From Ralstonia sp. SET104 (GTDB lineage Bacteria; Pseudomonadota; Gammaproteobacteria; Burkholderiales; Burkholderiaceae), in NCBI RefSeq assembly GCF_003851545.1, contig NZ_BHVX01000004.1, positions 1 through 64,000 of the forward strand: 64,000 nt of DNA, given 5' to 3'. The notes beneath the pieces are model-generated. The model worked only from the letters and a program-made list of their open reading frames with translations. It searched no databases and was not told the DNA's origin. The position numbers were made by a program, and so were the translations under genes. This document shows, in pieces, positions 57,250 to 64,000 of the stretch; positions within the stretch are counted from its first letter, which is position 1; each line of letters begins with the position of its first letter.

Positions 57250-58134
57250 TCAATGTTGGGGTACGTTGGCGGCCACGCCGGTGGCCGGGTCCAATACGAG
57301 TTCAATGCGTGCGGGCCGGCCTGTGCGGCCAGGCTTGCGTGTGGCGATGACGCCGTTGGCGCTCACGTTCATCAGGCCAGGCGCGGCTGCAACCGGGTTG
57401 TAATAACGGTAGAACTGCAGCACCGTTTTTACGTAGTTCTGCGTCTCGGCGTAGGGCGGGATGTCGTTGCCGTGCTTCTGCACGGCGCCCTCGCCGGCGT
57501 TGTAGGCGGCCAGCACAAGTTCAAGGTTGCCCGAGAACATGCGCAGCAGATCGCTCAGGTAACGCACGCCGGTGGTGATGTTGGTTTTCGGGTCAGCCAG
57601 CTTTTGCGCGACCGTGCGGCGCGCATCGCCGGTCACGCCGTAGCGCGCGCCCGTATCCGGAATCACCTGCATCAGCCCGATCGCGCCCTTGGGCGATACA
57701 GCCAACGGGTTGAAGCCGGATTCGGCGGCAATCACCGCTTTTACCAAGGCAGGGTCGATGCCGTGCTTGTTCGCGGCCTGGCGGATCAGCGGCTCGACTG
57801 TCGGCACGTTAGGGTGCTGCAGCACCGCGCGCACCAGACGCTGGCGCATGCCACCGGCGTTGTCGAGCGCATCGCGCTTGCTGGCGTTCAGGTAGGCATC
57901 GGCATCCGGCAACTCGGTGGCCGGCAGGGCAATGGCGCTGTCGTCCTTGGCATCGCCTTTGCTCGCCACCGCCACGCCCTGCATGAAGAGCACGTAGCGA
58001 TCGTCCAGACGTTCCGCAGCAAAGTGCGCGAGACCGTTTTCATCGATGTAGCCATAGACGTCCGCGCGCGCCGGCTGGCTGGCCAACAAGGCCAGTGCCG
58101 TCAATGCGAGTGCGAAACGTACGAAAAGCTTCAT
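57250..58134 (-). CDS. Lytic transglycosylase (SLT domain)
   Basis: The 294-aa exported murein lyase has signal peptide MKLFVRFALALTALALLASQPARA. A short DUF4124-like segment (DVYGYIDENGLAHFA) and an SLT domain with catalytic E138 (VIAAESGFNPLAVSPKGAIGLMQVIPDT) follow; the GLMQ, AYNAGEGAV and YVKTVL motifs are intact. It cleaves peptidoglycan to anhydromuropeptides. It is placed between parE and parC, all on one strand with short gaps. Confidence 0.93.
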   Translation of the reverse strand: MKLFVRFALALTALALLASQPARADVYGYIDENGLAHFAAERLDDRYVLFMQGVAVASKGDAKDDSAIALPATELPDADAYLNASKRDALDNAGGMRQRLVRAVLQHPNVPTVEPLIRQAANKHGIDPALVKAVIAAESGFNPLAVSPKGAIGLMQVIPDTGARYGVTGDARRTVAQKLADPKTNITTGVRYLSDLLRMFSGNLELVLAAYNAGEGAVQKHGNDIPPYAETQNYVKTVLQFYRYYNPVAAAPGLMNVSANGVIATRKPGRTGRPARIELVLDPATGVAANVPQH

Positions 58135-58157
58135 CGTTGTCGGTCAGTAGTCAGCAG

Positions 58158-60143
58158 TCAGATGTCGGCCTCGACTTCGTTACCGCGCGCTTCCAGCCAC
58201 GTGCGGCGCGCGCCGGCTTCGCCCTTGCCCATCAGCATGTTCATCATGTTGATGGTCTGGTCTTGGCCAAGCTCGCCCAGCGCCACGGGCAGCAGGCGGC
58301 GGGTGTCGGGGTTCATGGTGGTTTCCCACAGTTGCTCGGCGCTCATTTCGCCCAGGCCCTTGAAGCGGGAGATCTGCCAGGCGCCTTCTTTCACGCCGTC
58401 CTTGCGCAGTTTGTCTTCAATGGCTTCCAGCTCGCCCTCGTCCAGCGCGTAGAGTTTCTGCGCGGGCTTCTTGCCGCGCGCCGGGGCATCGACACGATAC
58501 AGCGGCGGACGGGCCACGCATACGTTCCCGCGATCGATCAGTTGCGGGAAGTGCTTGAAGAACAACGTGAGCAGCAACACCTGGATGTGCGCGCCATCCA
58601 CGTCAGCATCGGACAGGATGCAGATCTTGCCGTAGCGCAGGCCGGACAGGTCAACCGTGTCGGTCGGCCCGTGTGGGTCCACGCCAATGGCAACCGCAAT
58701 GTCATGCACTTCGTTGTTGGCGAACAGGCGGTCGCGCTCGGTTTCCCACGTGTTGAGCACCTTGCCGCGCAGTGGCAGGATGGCCTGGAATTCCTTGTCG
58801 CGGCCCATCTTGGCGGAGCCACCGGCGGAGTCGCCCTCCACCAGGAAGAGTTCATTGCGGGTGACGTCGTCCGATTCGCAATCGGTCAGCTTGCCGGGCA
58901 GCACGGCGACGCCGGAGCCCTTCTTCTTCTCGACTTTCTGCGCTGCACGCGTGCGTGCCTGCGCCTGCTTGATGACGAGTTCGGCCAGTTTCTTGCCGTG
59001 CTCGACGTGCTGGTTCAGCCACAGCTCCAGCGTCGGACGGCTGAAGGTAGACACAAGCCGCACCGCGTCGCGGCTGTTCAGGCGTTCCTTGATCTGGCCC
59101 TGGAACTGCGGGTCGAGCACCTTGGCCGAAAGCACGAACGATGCGCGCGCAAACACGTCTTCAGACATCAGCTTGACGCCCTTGGGCAGCAGCGCGTGCA
59201 TCTCGACAAAGCTCTTCACGGCCTGGAACAGGCCTTCACGCAAACCGGATTCGTGCGTGCCGCCCGCGGGCGTCGGGATCAGGTTGACGTACGACTCGCG
59301 CACCGGCGAGCCCTCTTCCGTCCACGCCACCACCCACGATGCGCCCTCGCCGAAGGCAAAACCTTCTTCGCCGGGCTTGTCGGGGTCGGCAAAGTGTTCG
59401 CCTTCAAACAGGGGGATCACCGGCTCGGCACCGCTGCCCTGCGCGAGCGATTCGACCAGATAGCCGCGCAGGCCCTGGTCGTACTTCCATTCGAGTGTCT
59501 CGCCAGTTTTTTCCAGCGTGAGCGTGACCTTCACGCCCGGCAGCAGCACGGCCTTGCTGCGCAGCAAGCGTTGCAGCTCGGCCTGGGGGATGTTCTCGGA
59601 ATCGAAATATTTGGCGTCTGGCCACACGCGCACGCGCGTGCCGTTCTTCTTCTCGCCGCGCTCGGCTTTGCGGGTGCTCAGCTTTTCAACGACGTCGCCA
59701 CCGGAGAACGTGAGCGTGGACACATTGCCGTCACGCCAGACCGCCACTTCCAGCCGCGTCGACAGCGCGTTCGTGACCGATACGCCCACGCCGTGCAGGC
59801 CGCCCGAGAATGCATACGCGCCACCGCGGCCCTTGTCGAACTTGCCGCCTGCGTGCAGGCGCGTGAAGACGATCTCGACCACCGGCACACCCTCTTCCGG
59901 GTGAATGCCGACAGGAATGCCGCGCGCATCGTCTTCCACGCTCACGCTGCCGTCCTTGTGCAGCGTCACGGCGATCAGCTTGCCGTAGCCGCCCAACGCC
60001 TCGTCGGCGGCGTTGTCGATCACTTCCTGCACGATGTGCAGGGGGTTGTCGGTGCGCGTGTACATGCCCGGCCGTTGCTTGACCGGTTCCAGGCCCTTGA
60101 GGACCTTGATCGACGATTCGCTGTATTGGGAGGTTTTGCTCAT
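58158..60143 (-). CDS. parE: DNA topoisomerase IV subunit B
   Basis: This 661-aa ATPase subunit of topoisomerase IV has GHKL motifs (EVIDNAADEALGGYG, DDARGIPVGIHPEEG, GGLHGVGVSVTNALS) and the TOPRIM region (LFLVEGDSAGGSAKMGRDKEFQAILPLRGKVLN, SDADVDGAHI). The first gene of the parE-transglycosylase-parC-chr row. A TACAAT-like -10 is present upstream without a good -35. Confidence 0.97.
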   Translation of the reverse strand: MSKTSQYSESSIKVLKGLEPVKQRPGMYTRTDNPLHIVQEVIDNAADEALGGYGKLIAVTLHKDGSVSVEDDARGIPVGIHPEEGVPVVEIVFTRLHAGGKFDKGRGGAYAFSGGLHGVGVSVTNALSTRLEVAVWRDGNVSTLTFSGGDVVEKLSTRKAERGEKKNGTRVRVWPDAKYFDSENIPQAELQRLLRSKAVLLPGVKVTLTLEKTGETLEWKYDQGLRGYLVESLAQGSGAEPVIPLFEGEHFADPDKPGEEGFAFGEGASWVVAWTEEGSPVRESYVNLIPTPAGGTHESGLREGLFQAVKSFVEMHALLPKGVKLMSEDVFARASFVLSAKVLDPQFQGQIKERLNSRDAVRLVSTFSRPTLELWLNQHVEHGKKLAELVIKQAQARTRAAQKVEKKKGSGVAVLPGKLTDCESDDVTRNELFLVEGDSAGGSAKMGRDKEFQAILPLRGKVLNTWETERDRLFANNEVHDIAVAIGVDPHGPTDTVDLSGLRYGKICILSDADVDGAHIQVLLLTLFFKHFPQLIDRGNVCVARPPLYRVDAPARGKKPAQKLYALDEGELEAIEDKLRKDGVKEGAWQISRFKGLGEMSAEQLWETTMNPDTRRLLPVALGELGQDQTINMMNMLMGKGEAGARRTWLEARGNEVEADI

Positions 60144-60313
60144 GGAAGGCGAAAAAACTGACGGGCTCAGGGTCTACCCCGAGCGCCGGAATGCAGCGCG
60201 CATTGTAAAGGAAGCTGCCCTCAACAATGCGCAGGGATTGTCAGCACACGGATGCGCCCTGAAACTCACATTCGGTCGACATCCCGTTGACATATTGGAG
60301 GGCTAACGCGGCA

Positions 60314-62224
60314 TCACACCGTGCCGGCGCGCTTGCCTTCGAGGGCCTCCCAGCGCTCCAGTGCTTCGAGCAACTCCAGCTCGATCGCCTCGTGGCGCTC
60401 AGCCAGTTTTTGCGCGCGCTCAGGGTCACGGCCGTAGATCGTGCCGTCTTCCAGTTCGCCGCCAACTTGCTTTTGCTCTGCCTCCAGCGCCTCGATGGTT
60501 GCGGGCAACGCATCCAGTTCACGCTGCTCCTTGTAGCTGAGCTTGACCGTAGCGCGCTCGCGCGGCTTGGCCGCCTCGGGCTTTTTCTCTTCAGCGACGG
60601 GCTTGGCGGCCTGCACCATCTGCGCCGAGCGTGCCGACTGCGTCTGCCAATCCGAGAAGCCGCCCACGTATTCACGCCAGCGGCCCTCGCCCTCGGCCGC
60701 AATCACCGAGGTGACGACGTTGTCGACAAACGCGCGGTCGTGCGAGACCAGGAACACCGTGCCGCTGTATTCCTGCAGCAATTCTTCCAGCAGTTCAAGC
60801 GTATCGATGTCCAGATCATTGGTTGGCTCATCCAGCACCAGCACGTTGGCCGGCCGCGCAAACAGACGCGCCAGCAGCAGCCGGTTGCGCTCACCGCCCG
60901 AAAGCGACGCTACCGGCGAGCGCGCACGCTCAGGCGCAAACAGGAAGTCGCCCAGATAGCTCATCACGTGCTTGCGCTGGCCGTTGACTTCGATCCAGTC
61001 GCTGCCGGGGCTGATGGTGTCAGCCAGCGAGCGGTTCAGATCCAACTGCGCACGCATCTGGTCGAAATATGCGACCTGCAGGTTGGTGCCGTTACGCACC
61101 GTGCCCGAATCGGGCGCCAATTCGCCCAGGATCAGCTTGAGCAGCGTGGTCTTGCCGACGCCGTTGGCGCCCAGAATGCCCACCTTGTCACCACGCAGGA
61201 TCGTGGCGGTAAAGGCGTCGACGACCACCTTGTCACCGTACCGCTTGGTGACGTCGGTCAACTCGGCAACGATCTTGCCGGAGCGGTCGCCCTGCGACAC
61301 CTCCAGCTTGACGTTGCCCTGCACGTCACGGCGCGCCTCGCGATCCACGCGCATCTGCTCCAACCGCGCGACGCGGCCAACGCTGCGAGTGCGGCGCGCC
61401 TCCACACCCTTGCGAATCCACACTTCTTCCTGCGCGAGCAGTTTGTCGAAGCGCGCATTCTCGAGCGCTTCGGCTTCCAGTTCTTGCGCCTTACGTGTCT
61501 GATAAGCCGTGAAGTTGCCGGGGTACGAACGCAGCTTGCCGCGATCCAGTTCGATGATGCGTGTGGCCACGCGATCAAGAAATGCGCGATCGTGCGTGAT
61601 AAACAGCACGCTGCCTCGGAAGGCCCGCAACAAGTCTTCGAGCCAACGGATCGAGTCGTAGTCGAGGTGGTTGGTGGGCTCGTCCAGCAGCAGGATGTCG
61701 GGCGCGCTCACCAGCGCCTGGGCCAACGCCACGCGCTTGGTCAAACCACCCGATAGCGAACCGATACGCGCGCCCGGCTGCAGGCCAAGCTGGGCGATGG
61801 TCGTTTCCACGCGCGTGCGCAGTTGCCAGGCGTCAGCGGCTTCCAGCTGGGATTGCAATGCGTGCAGCTTGTGCAGTGCCTCTTCATCGTGGGAATCGCC
61901 CATCGACGTGATCAGCGCTTCGTATTCAGCCAGCAGACCGGCGGCATGCGGCACGCCCATCGCCACGGCTTCGGCCACGGTCTGGTCAGGATCGAATTCG
62001 GGCTCTTGCGGCACATAAGCCGAGGTAACACCGCTCTGGCGGGCGATCAGGCCGTCATCGGGCGCGATGGTGCCGGCCACGATTTTCAGCAACGACGATT
62101 TGCCGGTGCCATTGCGGCCAATCAGGCCAACGCGCTCACCGGCCTCCAGCGAGAAATCAGTGTGGTCGAGCAGCGCTACGTGGCCGAACGCCAGTTGCGC
62201 ATTGGTAATGGAGAACAGGGCCAT
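60314..62224 (-). CDS. uup: ABC-F ATPase Uup
   Basis: The 636-aa protein without membrane helices has two ATPase domains: Walker A GRNGTGKSSL and GANGVGKTTL, signatures LSGGLTKRVALAQAL and LSGGERNRLLLARLF. An ABC-F linker lies between (ENARFDKLLAQEEVWIRKGVEARRTRSVGRVARLEQMR). The C-terminal coiled-coil domain (from about residue 555) is the DNA-binding end described for Uup. It probably acts at the ribosome or in transposon/replication stability. Confidence 0.93.
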   Translation of the reverse strand: MALFSITNAQLAFGHVALLDHTDFSLEAGERVGLIGRNGTGKSSLLKIVAGTIAPDDGLIARQSGVTSAYVPQEPEFDPDQTVAEAVAMGVPHAAGLLAEYEALITSMGDSHDEEALHKLHALQSQLEAADAWQLRTRVETTIAQLGLQPGARIGSLSGGLTKRVALAQALVSAPDILLLDEPTNHLDYDSIRWLEDLLRAFRGSVLFITHDRAFLDRVATRIIELDRGKLRSYPGNFTAYQTRKAQELEAEALENARFDKLLAQEEVWIRKGVEARRTRSVGRVARLEQMRVDREARRDVQGNVKLEVSQGDRSGKIVAELTDVTKRYGDKVVVDAFTATILRGDKVGILGANGVGKTTLLKLILGELAPDSGTVRNGTNLQVAYFDQMRAQLDLNRSLADTISPGSDWIEVNGQRKHVMSYLGDFLFAPERARSPVASLSGGERNRLLLARLFARPANVLVLDEPTNDLDIDTLELLEELLQEYSGTVFLVSHDRAFVDNVVTSVIAAEGEGRWREYVGGFSDWQTQSARSAQMVQAAKPVAEEKKPEAAKPRERATVKLSYKEQRELDALPATIEALEAEQKQVGGELEDGTIYGRDPERAQKLAERHEAIELELLEALERWEALEGKRAGTV

Positions 62225-62399
62225 GCCGGATAGAAAAAGAATGCGGGCCGTGTGCGGCCAGAAGGCGCGTATTGTAGTCGGCCCGCGTGTTGCCCACCGG
62301 CGCCATTGCGCTTGCGTGTGCGGGTGCTATAACGCTTGTGCTGCCGGACTCGCTTTCGCCGGCCACGCCAACCATACCCTTACTGAAGGGGGAACAACG

Positions 62400-62606
62400 A
62401 TGCGCGGACTTTTCGGGCTGTTGATCATCTTGATCGTGGCAGGCATTCCGGTGCGGCAGATCTTGCTGCGGACCGGCTTCTCACCGTGGTGGACCTTGCT
62501 CGTGCTGGTGCCAGTGGTGAACCTGGTGGCGCTGTGGGTTTTCGCGTTTTCGAACTGGCCGCGGCAATCGCCCCAGCCGGGTAATGTGCTGCCCAATCAG
62601 AACTGA
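62400..62606 (+). CDS. Small two-helix membrane protein
   Basis: The 68-aa protein has two hydrophobic segments (LFGLLIILIVAGIPVRQILL and PWWTLLVLVPVVNLVALWVFAF) and a polar, Pro/Asn-rich tail. A good ribosome binding site (AAGGGGGAA) precedes the ATG. It resembles small DUF805-like or phage-shock-type proteins only superficially; I assign no function. Confidence 0.7.
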   Translation: MRGLFGLLIILIVAGIPVRQILLRTGFSPWWTLLVLVPVVNLVALWVFAFSNWPRQSPQPGNVLPNQN

Positions 62607-63081
62607 GCAGCGCGCGAACACGAACGCGCCAAAGAAAAACGGCCCGCTTTCGGCGGGCCAGAAGAGTCTCTCCTCGATGCCTTGCGAACAAGACATGGCC
62701 GGAGCATAGCGCCCCTCGTTCGTCTCGGGCAGTCGGGACAAACCCGGTAGGGAAAAACGCCTAACGCCAAGCCCGGTGCGGCTTCGCACCGCAGCAACGC
62801 ATGCTGCGTCAAGCATGCACCGCGGGCGAGTCCGCCGCACCAGCCGTACGGCTGAGACGGTGCCGCACCGCACGCCGCGTGTGCACAACGCACCACCGCA
62901 AGGCGATCACTGTCGACCGTCCTTTAGAAGACAAAATCCAGTCTTGCAGCCTGCTTACAACACCAAAAAAGCACGGGCCTGCAGGTTGCGGCGCCGCACC
63001 GTATCATGCGGCAGGCCCTCCGGCCACGAGCCGGGCATAACGATAAGGTGGGCCGCCGATTCTTTCCCGGGGGATACAACC
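62607..63081. other. Hairpin-rich non-coding stretch
   Basis: No protein gene is supported in these 475 bp. Several perfect hairpins are visible: CTTG-CGAA-CAAG at about 62683, GGTGCG-GCTT-CGCACC at about 62776, GCATGC repeated as an inverted pair at about 62800-62820, and a GCCGTACGGC palindrome at about 62843. The right end is the promoter region of the binding-protein gene. Confidence 0.5.
62634..62659 (-). terminator. Hairpin with minus-strand U-tract, possible sRNA terminator
   Basis: GGCCCGC-TTTCG-GCGGGCC (7 bp). On the minus strand GTTTTTCTTT follows, on the plus strand no T-run. No minus-strand protein gene lies to its right, so it may end a small RNA, or serve the small membrane protein gene imperfectly. 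Confidence 0.55.
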
Positions 63082-63993
63082 ATGCCGTTCTTCACGCGCG
63101 CGCTGCCAGTTGCGGCGCTGCTCTTCACTTCGCTGTCCAGTTTTGCGCCAGGCGCCGCGCTGGCTTCGTCCACACCGGTGCTTGACCGCATCCGCGATAC
63201 CGGCACCGTCCGCGTCGCCTACCGCGAAAGCTCCGTGCCCTTCTCGTTCTACGACGCCGACAAAAAGCCCGTTGGCTACGCCATGGACCTGTGCCTGCGC
63301 GTGGTCGACAAGCTGCGCACCGATCTCAAGCGCCCCGACCTGAAAGTGCAGTATGTGATGGTCACGCCTTCCACCCGGATGCCGGCCATCATTGAAGGCA
63401 AGGCCGACCTGGAATGCGGCTCGACCACGAACAACCGTGAACGCCGCGAGAAAGTGGCCTTCACGATCCCGCACTACATCGCGGGCATCCGCATGATCGT
63501 CAAGACTTCATCTGGCATCCGCAAATGGGACGACCTGCGCGGCAAGACTGTCGTCACCACCAAGGGCACCACCAGCGTCGGGGAGCTGCGCAGGATGAAC
63601 GACGTGCGCGTGCTGAACATGAAGTTCCTTGAAGCCAAAGACCACGCCGAATCCTTCGCGATGGTCGAGGCCGGCAAGGCCGACGCCTTTGCGATGGACG
63701 ACGTGCTGCTCTACGGCTTCCGCGCCAACACCAAGAACCCGAGTGACTACGCCGTCGTCGGCGACATGCTGACGGTCGAGCCCTACGCGATCATGCTCAG
63801 CAAGGACGACACCGAATTCAAGCGCCTGATCGATCGCGCGATGACCAACATCATCCTCGACTACGACGCCGAAAAGCTCTACAAGAAGTGGTTCCAGCAG
63901 CCGATTCCACCCCACAGCGCCAAGCTCGATATTCCGATGAATTTTCTGCTGCGCGACTCGTTCAAGTACCCGAGCGACAAGGTCGCCGACTAA
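63082..63993 (+). CDS. gltI: Glutamate/aspartate-type ABC transporter periplasmic binding protein
   Basis: The 303-aa binding protein of family 3 (SBP_bac_3) has a signal peptide (MPFFTRALPVAALLFTSLSSF ... ALAS). The mature part has VLDRIRDTGTVRVAYRESSVPFSFYD, GYAMDLCLRVVDKL, LECGSTTNNRERREKVAFT and GKADAFAMDDVLLYG, the pattern of GltI/DEBP. The permease and ATPase genes are expected just beyond the window edge, 7 nt of which remain. Confidence 0.92.
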   Translation: MPFFTRALPVAALLFTSLSSFAPGAALASSTPVLDRIRDTGTVRVAYRESSVPFSFYDADKKPVGYAMDLCLRVVDKLRTDLKRPDLKVQYVMVTPSTRMPAIIEGKADLECGSTTNNRERREKVAFTIPHYIAGIRMIVKTSSGIRKWDDLRGKTVVTTKGTTSVGELRRMNDVRVLNMKFLEAKDHAESFAMVEAGKADAFAMDDVLLYGFRANTKNPSDYAVVGDMLTVEPYAIMLSKDDTEFKRLIDRAMTNIILDYDAEKLYKKWFQQPIPPHSAKLDIPMNFLLRDSFKYPSDKVAD

Positions 63994-64000
63994 ACGAAGC

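Noticed and set aside
58095-60161. 688-codon open frame opposite parE
   Set aside because: Antisense shadow of parE, with the same His/Arg/Gln bias and no domain.
62660-62700. Glycine riboswitch
   Set aside because: A GGAGAGAC string on the minus strand recalls the start of the aptamer, but the other conserved blocks and a glycine-related gene are missing.

Overview
The window is chromosomal DNA of a high-GC betaproteobacterium of the Burkholderiaceae, most likely a Ralstonia of the pickettii/insidiosa type. The basis is protein-family resemblance, the complete iscRSUA-hscBA-fdx-iscX order, a cytoplasmic PHB depolymerase with the triad numbering known from Ralstonia eutropha, a cytoplasmic-type RnfB beside nth, and a parE / lytic transglycosylase / parC order. 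The genus is inference; no rRNA or tRNA gene is in the window. Almost all of it is core metabolism and housekeeping, with small accessory patches. I see no integrase, insertion sequence, prophage or CRISPR array.

Layout. 0-6.2 kb (minus): iron-sulfur assembly operon iscR-iscS-iscU-iscA-DUF3565-hscB-hscA-fdx-iscX, with an IscR site over the iscR promoter at the head and a strong terminator at the tail. 6.4-12.2 kb (plus): ribose-type sugar operon (binding protein, ATPase, permease, LacI-family regulator, ribokinase) behind a perfect 14-bp LacI-family palindrome. 12.2-16.5 kb (minus): polytopic 'SpecificRecomb' family membrane protein and uvrB. 16.9-19.6 kb (plus): aromatic/aspartate aminotransferase and PHB depolymerase. 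19.6-25.2 kb: TetR regulator, rnfB-nth, an ODP-like metallo-beta-lactamase protein, nitroreductase, EamA transporter, DUF1841. 25.3-26.1 kb (minus): two single-haem cytochromes c. 26.4-29.2 kb (plus): MoxR ATPase, acetyltransferase, a 27-codon membrane peptide and a CoxE-type VWA protein. 29.2-30.9 kb (minus): spermidine-synthase-like protein and a TPR membrane protein.

31.0-35.1 kb is the most rearranged stretch: an apparently leaderless ArsR gene, an SRPBCC-GST fusion, DUF1993, a frameshifted remnant of a family-6 uracil/hypoxanthine-DNA glycosylase, a secreted metallo-beta-lactamase protein, and then the intact glycosylase. htpG follows with a clear sigma-32 promoter. 37.5-43.3 kb holds a MocR regulator divergent from alaX-eamA-ridA-aminotransferase-gst, with three TGTACAG repeats between them. 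43.3-48 kb: MASE1-PAS protein without an output domain, a hydrolase with a Cys nucleophile elbow, and a patatin/beta-barrel protein. 48-54 kb: lactate permease, ABC exporter, amino-acid permease. 54-62.2 kb (minus): parE, lytic transglycosylase, parC, a split chromate transporter, and the ABC-F ATPase uup. The right end has a small membrane protein, a hairpin-rich non-coding stretch and a glutamate/aspartate-type binding protein.

The best candidates for something not fully described are the MocR/TGTACAG amino-acid island, the moxR-GNAT-micropeptide-coxE operon, the ArsR/SRPBCC-GST pair, the DUF3565 member of the isc operon, and the decayed glycosylase copy. None of these is obviously a defence or mobile system.
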